NCBI GenBank assembly: GCA_965215145.1
Contig: OZ244038.1
Span: forward strand, 62,001-126,000
Direction: 5' to 3'
Length of the DNA: 64,000 nt
From: G965215145 sp965215145
GTDB lineage: Bacteria; Bacteroidota; Rhodothermia; Rhodothermales; JANQRZ01
The notes under the pieces were generated by a model. The model worked only from the letters and a program-made list of their open reading frames with translations. It was not told where the DNA came from and searched no databases. Both the position numbers and the translations under genes were made by a program. Shown piece after piece: positions 1-7,025 of this stretch (position 1 is the first letter of the stretch; every line of letters starts with the position of its first letter).

Positions 1-609
1 GGTGACGATGAGGACCACGAAGGGGATGAACACGAGCCACCCGACGTCGGCGCCGACGAGGGGGCTCAGGAAGTCGTAGTCGATGGTGCCGTTGGCGACG
101 AAGGGGAGGCTCGTCAGCGTGGCCTGCTCGGCGAAGCCGGGGAGGAAGTAGAGCACGGCGCCGACGAGGACGCCGAGCGAGATCTGCCCGGCCAGCTTCA
201 CCCGCTTCGCGACGCCCTCCTTGTTCTTCTTGACCACCTTGATGTAGTCGTCGGCGAACCCGAAGCCCCCCATCCACAGCGTCGCGCCGACGGCGAGGAG
301 GAGGTACGGGTTCGTGAGGTCGCCCCAGAGGAGGGCACTGCCGCAGAGGGCGAGCAGGATGATGACGCCGCCCATCGTGGGGGTGCCGGCTTTGTGCTCG
401 TGGCTCACGGCGCCGGCGTCCTCGCCCTCGCGGATCGTCTCGCCGAGTTGGTTCTTGCGGAGGAACCGGATGATCCGCTTCCCCGCGAACAGCGCGATCA
501 GCAGCGCCGTCCCCGCCGCGAGCGCGGCGCGGACGGTGGTGAATTCGAAGACCTGGAAGCCGGCCGGCTGGTAGGTCTGTTCGAGCCAGTCGAGGAGGAG
601 GTAGAGCAC
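1..609 (-). CDS. mraY: Phospho-N-acetylmuramoyl-pentapeptide-transferase MraY (C-terminus off the window)
   Basis: Only the first 203 residues are present; the gene runs off the left edge. MraY moves phospho-MurNAc-pentapeptide from UDP onto undecaprenyl phosphate to make lipid I at the inner face of the membrane. The visible part has hydrophobic segments and the family landmarks: a GTPTMGGVI block (about residues 70-78) and the FADDYIK loop with its paired aspartates (about residues 118-124). I chose the GTG at 609 because it opens directly into the expected LYLLLDWL first membrane segment; no in-frame ATG lies nearby upstream. It is the last visible gene of the dcw operon. It follows murE directly, without murF, after a 203-nt spacer that holds two hairpin repeats. 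Confidence 0.93.
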   Translation of the reverse strand, partial: MLYLLLDWLEQTYQPAGFQVFEFTTVRAALAAGTALLIALFAGKRIIRFLRKNQLGETIREGEDAGAVSHEHKAGTPTMGGVIILLALCGSALLWGDLTNPYLLLAVGATLWMGGFGFADDYIKVVKKNKEGVAKRVKLAGQISLGVLVGAVLYFLPGFAEQATLTSLPFVANGTIDYDFLSPLVGADVGWLVFIPFVVLIVT

Positions 610-623
610 AAAGGCAGGGGTAG

Positions 624-644
624 AGACGCCCCGGCGGGGCGTCT
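624..644. repeat. Perfect GC-rich hairpin upstream of mraY
   Basis: AGACGCCCCG at 624-633 pairs exactly with CGGGGCGTCT at 635-644. It lies 15 nt before the mraY start codon, inside the operon, so it could affect mraY translation or RNA stability rather than end transcription; there is no U-tract in the direction of transcription. It may also be a copy of a dispersed short palindrome. Confidence 0.6.
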
Positions 645-682
645 GTGCGGAATCTCAGCGGGTTGCTAGAAACCAGCACCCC

Positions 683-775
683 GTCATCCCCGACTCTGAT
701 CGGGGATCCAGAAGTCTGGCAGCATGGCTGGATGGGCTCCGCCGTCCTAGCGGGTCCCGCTTCCGCGGGGATGAC
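683..775. repeat. Intergenic palindromic repeat between murE and mraY
   Basis: GTCATCCCCG (683-692) and CGGGGATGAC (766-775) are exact inverted complements. Inside them are two smaller hairpins, CCCCG...CGGGG at 688-705 and CCCGC...GCGGG near 755-769. The outer stem closing two inner hairpins suggests a transcribed, folded intergenic repeat. Only one copy is present in this window, so dispersal cannot be shown here. Confidence 0.6.
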
Positions 776-812
776 TGTTGGGAGATGGGGAGAGGGGTCT
801 GCATTGCAGCGT

Positions 813-2378
813 TCAGGAGGGGCGGGGGGCCATTTCGCGGAGGGCCTCCCGGACGGCCTCGCGGTCGTCGAAGGGGAGCCGCTCGGTGCCGACGGTCTGG
901 TACGGCTCGTGGCCCTTCCCGGCGACGACGACCACGTCGTGCGGGCCGGCGGCGCGGAGGGCGTCGCGGATCGCGGCGGCGCGGTCGGGGAGGACGGCCG
1001 CCGGCGGGGCCATCATCCCCCCGGCGACCTCCTGGAGGATGACCTGCGGCGGCTCCGTGCGGGGGTTGTCGTTGGTGAGGACCACGCGGTCGGCGAGGCG
1101 CTCGGCGAGGCGGCCCATCACCGGGCGTTTGGCGCGGTCGCGGTCCCCACCGCAGCCGAAGACGACGCTCAGCGAGCCGCCCTCTGGCACCATCTCGCGG
1201 ACGGTGCGGAGGACGTTCTCGAGCGCGTCCGGCGTGTGGGCGTAGTCCACGACGGCGATGGGGCCTGGGGCGTCGAGGCCAGCGTCGGCGGGGCGGATGG
1301 TCTCGAGGCGGCCGGGGACGGGCGGGGCGTCGGCCAGGGCGTCGAGCACCTCATCCCGGTCGTAGCCGAGCGTGCGCGCGGCGGCATAGGCGGCGGCGAG
1401 GTTGTAGGCGTTGAAGGCGCCGGCGAGGCGGAACCGTCGGATCTCGCCGTCGAGGCGGAGGCGGAGGCCGGAGACCGGGTTCTCCAGGATCGAGAACGGG
1501 ACGTGGCCTTCGACAAAAACACCGGCGGGCGGGTGGTGACCACGGGCGGTGGTGGGGCCGTCTCCGGCCTGCCCGTAGGTCACCACCCGCGCCGGCGTTC
1601 CCTCCACCATGGACTGCCAGTGCCCGTCGTCGCGGTTGACGACGGCGGCAGCCCCTTCGCCGAGGCCCTTGAACAGCCGCCCCTTCAAACGGCTATAGGC
1701 CTCGAACGAACCGTGATAGTCGAGGTGGTCGTGGGTGATGTTGGTGAAGATGGCGAGGGCGAACCGCTGGCCCCGGACGCGCTCCTGGTGGATGGCGTGG
1801 CTGGATACCTCCATCGCGCAGGTCGAGCAGCCGGCGTCCGCCATCTCGCGGAGGAGGGCGTTCAGCGCGAGCGCGTCGGGGGTCGTGTGGGTCGCTGCCT
1901 GGACCGCGTCGCCGATGCGGACCTCGACGCCGCCGACCAGGCCGGTCTTCTCGCCGAGGGTCTGGAAGAGGTGATGGAGGAGGAAGGCCACCGTGGTCTT
2001 CCCGTTGGTCCCCGTCACCCCGAGGAGGCGCAGGGCCTGCGAGGGTCGCCCGAAGAACACGGCCGCGGCCTCGGCCAGCGCCGCCCTCGAGTCGGTCACC
2101 CGAGCGGAGGCGGCGAGGCCGGGCGGCAGCCCGCCCTCGGGCGACCGCTCGCAGACAGCTGCGGTCGCTCCGTGTTGCACAGCCTTGTCAAGGAACAGGT
2201 GCCCGTCGGCTTCCAGGCCGGGGATGGCGAAGAAGCAGGCGCCGGGCGCGACCCGCCGGCTGTCGTGAGCCAGCAGGCGGATCGGGGTCTGGAGATCGCC
2301 GGAGGCGTCTTCGAGCAGGCCGGCCCGGTGGATCGGGGCCAGCAGGCGCTCGAAGGGGAGCGGCTCGCGGCGGCTCAC
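813..2378 (-). CDS. murE: UDP-N-acetylmuramoyl-tripeptide synthetase MurE (meso-diaminopimelate-adding)
   Basis: Cytoplasmic ATP-dependent Mur ligase of 521 residues that adds the third amino acid to UDP-MurNAc-dipeptide. The ATP loop TGTNGKTT is at about 122-129, the HDHLDYH stretch at about 216-222, and the specificity motif DNPR at 437-440. DNPR marks meso-diaminopimelate as the substrate in characterised MurE enzymes. KGHE near 488-491 is also typical. The GTG start at 2378 overlaps the ftsI stop as GTGA, which implies translational coupling. A much longer open frame continues upstream to 3749, but it runs antisense-frame through ftsI with no homology and is a GC-rich artefact. In classical dcw order murF would follow; here mraY does. 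Confidence 0.95.
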   Translation of the reverse strand: MSRREPLPFERLLAPIHRAGLLEDASGDLQTPIRLLAHDSRRVAPGACFFAIPGLEADGHLFLDKAVQHGATAAVCERSPEGGLPPGLAASARVTDSRAALAEAAAVFFGRPSQALRLLGVTGTNGKTTVAFLLHHLFQTLGEKTGLVGGVEVRIGDAVQAATHTTPDALALNALLREMADAGCSTCAMEVSSHAIHQERVRGQRFALAIFTNITHDHLDYHGSFEAYSRLKGRLFKGLGEGAAAVVNRDDGHWQSMVEGTPARVVTYGQAGDGPTTARGHHPPAGVFVEGHVPFSILENPVSGLRLRLDGEIRRFRLAGAFNAYNLAAAYAAARTLGYDRDEVLDALADAPPVPGRLETIRPADAGLDAPGPIAVVDYAHTPDALENVLRTVREMVPEGGSLSVVFGCGGDRDRAKRPVMGRLAERLADRVVLTNDNPRTEPPQVILQEVAGGMMAPPAAVLPDRAAAIRDALRAAGPHDVVVVAGKGHEPYQTVGTERLPFDDREAVREALREMAPRPS

Positions 2379-4486
2379 GGATCTGAAAGAGCGGGAGTAC
2401 AGGTGAGGGTGGCGGCGTCGGGGAGCGCCGCGCCGGGCGCGGGCTCCTGCCGCTCCACGACGCCGGCCCCCTGCACCCGCGGGGCGACGCCGAGCCGGGC
2501 CAGCCACGCGGCAGCCCGCCGCGCGCTGAGGCCCCGGAGGTCGGGCATGACGTCTCGGGCCGGCTCGTCGGCCGCGGCGAACCGGACGGCGCCGTTCGGG
2601 GCGGTCTCTCCGGCGGCGGGGCGCTGGTCGGTGACGGCGTGCCAGCGGGCGTCGGAGGAGCGGCCGTCGAGGTCGGCGGCGAGGCCGCGCGAAAGAGCCT
2701 GCGCGGCGGCGATCCCCTGCGGCAGGCCGGTGGCATCGGGGACGGGCAGGGCCGCCGGCGCCGGGCGGGCTCCATCGACGGCGCGGCGACCGGCGAGGGC
2801 GGGCATCACCCCGGTCCAGCGCTCGGCCACCCGCGCGAACACCGGCGCGGCGACGGTCCCGCCGTAGTACCCGTTCGTCGGGCGGTCCATCACGACGACG
2901 AGGGCGACCTCCGGCCGGTCGGCGGGGAACATCCCGACGAAGGTGGCGCGGTGGCCGGCGCCGTAGCGCCCGCCCTCGGCGATCCGCGCGGTCCCCGTCT
3001 TCCCCGCGATCCGCAGCCCCTCGACGGCGGCGCGTGGCGCCGTCCCACCCTCCATCACGACGCGCTCGAAGGCGGGCCGGAGCGAGTCCGCGGTGGCGGC
3101 CGAGAAGGCGCGGCGGACGGAGTCCACGGGCGCCCGCCAGAGGACGCGGCCGGTGAGGAAGTCGCGGCGCTCGGCGAGGACGTGGGGGCGGACGAGGAGG
3201 CCGCCATTCGCAAGCGCGCAGTAGGCGGTGAGGATCTGGAGCGGGGTAGCGGAGACACCGTACCCGATGCTCATCGAGGTCTGGGTCGAGCCGCTCCACG
3301 TGTCGGGCCGGTGGAGGGTGCCGCCCTCCTCGCCTGGCAGGTCGATGGCCGTCGGCTGCCCGAACCCGAGGGCGCGGGCGTGTTGGTAGAACCGCCCCGC
3401 GTCGAGCCGCTGCCCGACCTTGGCGAGCCCGACGTTGCTCGACTTCGCGATGGCCTCGGCGAGGGTGATGGTGCCGTAGGCGTGGGAGTCCCGCATCGTC
3501 CGCCCGCCGAAGACGGCCCACCCGGCGCCGGTCTCGACGGAGTCGCTCAGCGTGGCGACGCCGTCTTCGAGCGCAGCCACGGCGGTGACGAGCTTGAACG
3601 TCGAGCCCGGCTCCATCTGGTCGGCGACGGCGTGGTTGCGCCGGGCGGCGACGGAGGCGGCACCGGGGCGGTTGGGGTCGTAGTCCGGCGCGTTCGCCAT
3701 CGCGAGCACGGCGCCGGTGGCGGGGTCCATCGCGACGGCCGTGGCCCACGCGGCGCCGGCCTCCTCGGCGCCGACGGCCAGCTCTTCCTGGAGGATGCTC
3801 TGGAGGACGAGGTCGAGGGTGAGCACGAGCTCCTGGCCGTGCTGCGGCTCGGTCCCCCCGCCGTCGGCGACGGCGCGGATGGCGCCGGTGCGGTCGCGCT
3901 GGACCGTCTGCCGGCCGGGCTCGCCGCGGAGGACCTCGTCGTACTGAACCTCGACGCCGGCCTTGCCGCGGAGGTCGGGGTCGACGTGGCCGAGGACGTG
4001 GGCGCCGACGCGGCCGTAGGTGTAGCGCCGGTCGAACCGGGGCCGCGCGCGGATCACGCCGGGGACGTCGAGCGCGTCGACGGCCTCGCGCTGCGCCTCG
4101 TCCACGCTGCGGGCGAGGAGCACGTACTGCCGGCTCGCCCGGTTCGCCACACGGCGGCGGTACGTGCCGGCGGAGACCCCCGTCACCCGCGCGAGCTCGG
4201 CGTAGAGCTCCTCGGCGCGGGCCTCGAACCCCGCCACCGTCGGGTCGAGCTCGATCTGGTAGCGGGCGGTGTTGACGGCGAGCGTCCGCCCGGCGCGGTC
4301 AAGGATCGTCCCCCGCATGGCCGCGACCTCGACGTGGCTCGACGCCTGCCGCTCGCCGGCGGCCCGCAGTTCCGGACCGTCCGTCACGTAGATCCGCACG
4401 AGCTGCGCCGCGACGGCCGCCGGCAGCAGCGCCAGCAGCGTCAGCACGACGTAGAGCCGGTTCGTGATGGTGGTGCGGGGGTTCAC
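2375..4486 (-). CDS. ftsI: Peptidoglycan transpeptidase FtsI / PBP3 with C-terminal PASTA region
   Basis: Division-specific class B penicillin-binding protein of 703 residues that cross-links septal peptidoglycan. It has one membrane anchor near residues 10-30, a dimerisation/pedestal region, and a transpeptidase domain with catalytic STFK (Ser about 295), SSN (about 349-351) and KTGT (Lys about 496). The C-terminus holds PASTA-like repeats (two segments beginning VPDATGL and VMPDLRGL). PASTA tails are common in Gram-positives and are also found on FtsI in some Bacteroidota. I chose the GTG at 4486 because it gives a short cytoplasmic tail before the anchor. The frame upstream crosses a low-complexity G/A tract and encodes Pro/Ser-rich sequence that does not look like protein. 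It is coupled to murE. Confidence 0.93.
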   Translation of the reverse strand: MNPRTTITNRLYVVLTLLALLPAAVAAQLVRIYVTDGPELRAAGERQASSHVEVAAMRGTILDRAGRTLAVNTARYQIELDPTVAGFEARAEELYAELARVTGVSAGTYRRRVANRASRQYVLLARSVDEAQREAVDALDVPGVIRARPRFDRRYTYGRVGAHVLGHVDPDLRGKAGVEVQYDEVLRGEPGRQTVQRDRTGAIRAVADGGGTEPQHGQELVLTLDLVLQSILQEELAVGAEEAGAAWATAVAMDPATGAVLAMANAPDYDPNRPGAASVAARRNHAVADQMEPGSTFKLVTAVAALEDGVATLSDSVETGAGWAVFGGRTMRDSHAYGTITLAEAIAKSSNVGLAKVGQRLDAGRFYQHARALGFGQPTAIDLPGEEGGTLHRPDTWSGSTQTSMSIGYGVSATPLQILTAYCALANGGLLVRPHVLAERRDFLTGRVLWRAPVDSVRRAFSAATADSLRPAFERVVMEGGTAPRAAVEGLRIAGKTGTARIAEGGRYGAGHRATFVGMFPADRPEVALVVVMDRPTNGYYGGTVAAPVFARVAERWTGVMPALAGRRAVDGARPAPAALPVPDATGLPQGIAAAQALSRGLAADLDGRSSDARWHAVTDQRPAAGETAPNGAVRFAAADEPARDVMPDLRGLSARRAAAWLARLGVAPRVQGAGVVERQEPAPGAALPDAATLTCTPALSDP

Positions 4487-4490
4487 GCTT

Positions 4491-4612
4491 GGGGAAGGGG
4501 GAAGGGGTGAATGGGGGAAGGGGTGAGGGTGTGGAGAGGACGGGGGGAGGGAGAGGGCGGAAGGATTGCTCCCTCTTCCTTTCTTCCTCTCCCCCGCTCT
4601 TCCTCTCCTCCG
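4491..4612. repeat. Polypurine tract followed by polypyrimidine tract between ftsL and ftsI
   Basis: On the plus strand 4491-4564 is almost only G and A (many GGGGAAGG and GGGGTGA units). It is followed by a C/T-only stretch at about 4568-4612. The two halves are roughly complementary, so the ftsL-ftsI mRNA spacer could form a long imperfect hairpin or the DNA a triplex-prone tract. The 175-nt spacer is otherwise non-coding. A similar TTGGGGAAGGGGGA string recurs at about 7686-7699 after lexA. Confidence 0.6.
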
Positions 4613-4661
4613 TGCAGACGGAGGAGGCAAGCAGAAACGGTCCCGATGGCAAGACCTCCGA

Positions 4662-5156
4662 TCATGGCTGCACCTCGACCGTCGGGGCGTAGTGGCCGCT
4701 GGGGGCGAGGCCGAGGGCGTCGGCGCGGCGGAGGATCACGGCGGGGGCCGTCATCCGGTCGAGCTCGCCGCGGAGGCGGTTGTGCTGGAGGGTGAGGCGG
4801 AGCTTCTCTTTGCGGAGGGCCTGCACGTCGTCGACGAGCGCCTGCGTCCCGTAGAGGTGGCCGACCCACAGCGTCAGCACGGCGCACGCGGCGACGAGCA
4901 GCACGGCGAAGCGGAACGTGGGGACGGCGTCGACGAGGCTAGGCTGCATGGCCTTCTTCTGCCGGGCGCTCGTGCCCTTCTTGCCCGCGAGGTCGTTCCA
5001 CCCGGCGAGGCCGGCCCCGGCGGCGCGGCGGGAAGGCTTGGCGGCGGCCTTCGAGCTGCGCCGGCGGGCGGCCACGCGGGGGGTGACCCGTGCCGACCCC
5101 TTCTTCGAGGCCGGGGTGCCCTTGCGGCGGGTTTTGGTTTTGGTGGGAGCGGGCAT
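4662..5156 (-). CDS. ftsL: FtsL-like cell-division protein
   Basis: Small bitopic membrane protein of 164 residues in the position of ftsL between rsmH and ftsI. Residues 1-75 are a strongly basic, Lys/Arg/Ala/Pro-rich cytoplasmic tail. One membrane segment lies at about 82-100 (FAVLLVAACAVLTLWVG). It is followed by a periplasmic coiled coil (QALVDDVQALRKEKLRL...) and a region with an ALGL pattern typical of FtsL/DivIC. FtsL proteins diverge in sequence, so the call rests on topology, size and position. The basic tail is longer than in E. coli FtsL (about 35 residues). It would act with FtsB/DivIC and FtsQ at the septum. Confidence 0.8.
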   Translation of the reverse strand: MPAPTKTKTRRKGTPASKKGSARVTPRVAARRRSSKAAAKPSRRAAGAGLAGWNDLAGKKGTSARQKKAMQPSLVDAVPTFRFAVLLVAACAVLTLWVGHLYGTQALVDDVQALRKEKLRLTLQHNRLRGELDRMTAPAVILRRADALGLAPSGHYAPTVEVQP

Positions 5157-5159
5157 CGC

Positions 5160-5219
5160 TGTAGGGGCGACCCTGGGTGGTCGCCCTTCTGGACGGCAGG
5201 CACACGGGCCTGCCCCTAC
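5160..5219. repeat. GTAGGGGC-family folded repeat, copy 1
   Basis: The outer arms GTAGGGGC (5161-5168) and GCCCCTAC (5212-5219) are exact inverted complements. Inside are hairpin 1, GGGCGACC/GGTCGCCC, and hairpin 2, GGCAGGC/GCCTGCC. It fills nearly the whole spacer between rsmH and ftsL. The copy at 23932-24004 has the same three-stem layout with a different hairpin 2 sequence, so the fold rather than the sequence seems to be kept. Confidence 0.75.
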
Positions 5220-5222
5220 GGG

Positions 5223-6272
5223 TTATGAGGGGTGGGGATAGTCAAAGGCGGAGCCGAGACCGGAGTCTTCCGGCTCGCGCTTCTCGGCCACGCGGAGGCG
5301 GGCGCTCCGCGCACGGGGGTTTGCGGCGACCTCGGCCTCGGAGGCCGTGATGGGCTTCCGGGTGACGAGCGTCCACGGCGTCAGGAGGTTGCCGTAGAAG
5401 TCGCGGACGGGCTCGCCGTCGAGGTTGCCGTAGCGGAGGAACGACTTCGCGCGGCGGTCCTCCAGCGAGTGGTAGGCGATCACGGCGATGCGCCCGCCGG
5501 GGCGGAGCACACGGAGCGCCGCCACGAGCGCCCGCTCCAGCACCGCCATCTCATCGTTGACGGCGATGCGGAGGGCCTGGAAGACGCGGGACAGGGTCTT
5601 GACTTCTTCCTTATAAGGTGCCGCGCTGCGGACGGCGTCGGCCAGCGCGGCGGTCGTCGCGAGCGGCCGGGCGGCGACGATGGCGCGGGCGATCTTCCGC
5701 GAGCGCGGCTCCTCGCCGAAGGCGTAGAGGAGGTCGGCGAGGTCGTCCGCTTCGAGGCCGTTGACGAGGTCGGCGGCGGAGCGACCGGTGGTCGGGTCCA
5801 TCCGCATGTCGAGCGGGCCGTCGGCGCCGTAGGCGAACCCGCGCCCGGCCGCGTCGAGCTGGTGCGACGAGACGCCGAGATCGAGGAGCACCCCGTCCAC
5901 CACCTCGATGCCGGCCCCGGCGAGCAGCCGCTCCATCTCCGCGAAGTTGCCTCGGAGCACGGTGAACCGGTCGTCCCCCCCGAGCCGACGCCCGGCTTCT
6001 TCCAGCGCCTCCGCATCCTGGTCGATCCCGAACACCCGCCCCTCGGGGCCGAGCGCGTCGAGCATCGCCGCGGCGTGGCCGCCGCCGCCGAGCGTGCCGT
6101 CCACGTAAGTACCGCCCGCGTCCGTCACCAGCGCCTCCACCGTCTCGGCGACGAGCACCGGGGCGTGGTACGCCGAAGCATAGGCCGGTGCCGCCCGGTC
6201 GGGCGTCCGCTCGGGGGCGGGCTCGCGGCGCGTCCGGCGGGGCTTGGCGGTCATGGGGAGGGTGAGCGGCAT
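5223..6272 (-). CDS. rsmH: 16S rRNA m4C1402 methyltransferase RsmH (MraW)
   Basis: S-adenosylmethionine-dependent methyltransferase of 349 residues that N4-methylates C1402 in the 16S rRNA decoding centre. It carries the family start YHAPVLVAETVEAL, the SAM site DGTLGGGGHA (about 58-67), GIDQDAEA, the DLGVSSHQLD block and the late AYHSLEDRR motif. It has a basic N-terminal extension of about 30 residues before the conserved domain; a second ATG six codons in (6254) could be the true start. It lies 6 nt after mraZ, as in most dcw clusters. Confidence 0.95.
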   Translation of the reverse strand: MPLTLPMTAKPRRTRREPAPERTPDRAAPAYASAYHAPVLVAETVEALVTDAGGTYVDGTLGGGGHAAAMLDALGPEGRVFGIDQDAEALEEAGRRLGGDDRFTVLRGNFAEMERLLAGAGIEVVDGVLLDLGVSSHQLDAAGRGFAYGADGPLDMRMDPTTGRSAADLVNGLEADDLADLLYAFGEEPRSRKIARAIVAARPLATTAALADAVRSAAPYKEEVKTLSRVFQALRIAVNDEMAVLERALVAALRVLRPGGRIAVIAYHSLEDRRAKSFLRYGNLDGEPVRDFYGNLLTPWTLVTRKPITASEAEVAANPRARSARLRVAEKREPEDSGLGSAFDYPHPS

Positions 6273-6278
6273 CGGGGT

Positions 6279-6716
6279 TCAGCCCATCACGCGCTCCGAG
6301 AGCGCGGGGAGGTCGTCGATGTCTTCGAGGTCGCGGTCGAGCTCGACGGGGTCCCAGATCTCGATGGTGTCGAGCGCGCCGATGATGACGGCGGTGTCCG
6401 AGAGGTTGGCGAACTCCATCAGCCGCTTCGGGAGGACGATGCGGCCCTGCTTGTCGAGGGTGAGCTCCTCGGCCCAGCGGAGGTAGGCCCGGAGGTAAGC
6501 GCGGTTCTCCCGCCCGTGGCGGTTGAGCCGGCGGAGTTCGGCCTCCTTGACCTGCCACACGTCGAGGGGGTAGAGCGTGATGCAGCGCTCCTCGCCGCGG
6601 ACGGCCGTGAACGTCTGGTTCGCCTCGGGCGTCAGGCTCTGGCGCATCTTCGCCGGAACGGCCACGCGGCCCTTCTCGTCGATGACGTTCTCGTATTGGC
6701 CGATGAAGCCCGCCAC
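6279..6716 (-). CDS. mraZ: Transcriptional regulator MraZ
   Basis: AbrB-fold DNA-binding protein of 145 residues and first gene of the dcw operon. It holds two tandem SpoVT/AbrB-type halves. The first begins FIGQYENVIDEKGRVAVPAK and the second contains LDKQGRIVLPKRL, matching the duplicated MraZ architecture. I took the GTG at 6716, which puts the conserved FIGQYE motif at residue 4 and gives the usual family length. An upstream GTG at 6797 would add 27 Pro/Arg-rich residues and would place the start inside the MraZ boxes. MraZ represses its own promoter through repeats spaced 10 bp apart; exactly such repeats lie 63-87 bp upstream. Confidence 0.93.
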   Translation of the reverse strand: MAGFIGQYENVIDEKGRVAVPAKMRQSLTPEANQTFTAVRGEERCITLYPLDVWQVKEAELRRLNRHGRENRAYLRAYLRWAEELTLDKQGRIVLPKRLMEFANLSDTAVIIGALDTIEIWDPVELDRDLEDIDDLPALSERVMG

Positions 6717-6778
6717 GGGGGTCGGGGTGAAAACGGAGGTGGGATGCCGCGAGCGGTCGGGAGGGGGTGGGAGGCAAT

Positions 6779-6803
6779 CCCCACTTCTCCCCACCACGCC
6801 CCA
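6779..6803 (-). promoter_or_regulatory. Three MraZ-type binding boxes upstream of mraZ
   Basis: On the minus strand this reads TGGGG-N5-TGGGG-N5-TGGGG, with boxes at 6799-6803, 6789-6793 and 6779-6783, so the period is exactly 10 bp. Characterised MraZ proteins bind three or four TGGGN boxes separated by 5 bp upstream of mraZ. The match in spacing, orientation and place points to autoregulation of the dcw operon. Confidence 0.8.
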
Positions 6804-6857
6804 AACTAGACCCTGTGTGCGCTCGGTCTGTCATATCAAGCCAGAAAAGAGCGTTTA

Positions 6858-6866
6858 TGTGGATAA
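6858..6866 (-). promoter_or_regulatory. Perfect DnaA box
   Basis: The minus strand reads TTATCCACA, the high-affinity DnaA box. It lies in the relatively AT-rich mraZ-lexA intergenic region, between the MraZ boxes and the two palindromes. A single box suggests DnaA acting as a transcription regulator here; I saw no cluster of further boxes that would argue for an origin. Confidence 0.5.
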
Positions 6867-6932
6867 TCAGGCCCCCGACGGGCACCTTACACATATGCTT
6901 CGGTGCGGGTCTTGGCCGCCCGCCGCTCTGAG

Positions 6933-6948
6933 GTGAAAATTGTTTCAC
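6933..6948. promoter_or_regulatory. Palindromic operator 1 (GTGAA-N6-TTCAC)
   Basis: GTGAAAATTGTTTCAC is a palindrome with GTGAA/TTCAC arms, 78 bp before the lexA-like start codon. Its twin lies at 6964-6979, with centres 31 bp apart, about three helical turns. Probably bound by the adjacent LexA-like protein; this is inferred from position and symmetry. Confidence 0.65.
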
Positions 6949-6963
6949 CCGTCTTCCGTTCGA

Positions 6964-6979
6964 GTGAAAATCCGTTCAC
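6964..6979. promoter_or_regulatory. Palindromic operator 2 (GTGAA-N6-TTCAC) next to a -7-like element
   Basis: GTGAAAATCCGTTCAC repeats the arms of operator 1 exactly, with a different centre. Six bases downstream, TATCTTAG (6986-6993) differs by one base from the Bacteroidota -7 consensus TAnnTTTG. Operator 2 would therefore cover the -33 region of the lexA-like gene, a position expected to repress. Confidence 0.65.
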
Positions 6980-7025
6980 CGGTTCTATCTTAGCGCCGCA
7001 CATACTCCCCTGCCGCGTTTCCCTG

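Noticed and set aside
645..2867. A 740-codon open frame on the plus strand across murE and ftsI
   Set aside because: It is antisense to two well-supported genes and encodes Gly/Arg/Val-rich sequence without any motif, typical of GC-rich antisense frames.
2379..3749. 457-codon N-terminal extension of murE
   Set aside because: It overlaps ftsI in another frame and is Arg/Pro-rich. MurE starts normally at the GTG overlapping the ftsI stop.
6804..7025. Possible replication origin at the DnaA box
   Set aside because: Only one perfect DnaA box, with no AT-rich unwinding region or box cluster, and no dnaA/dnaN next to it.
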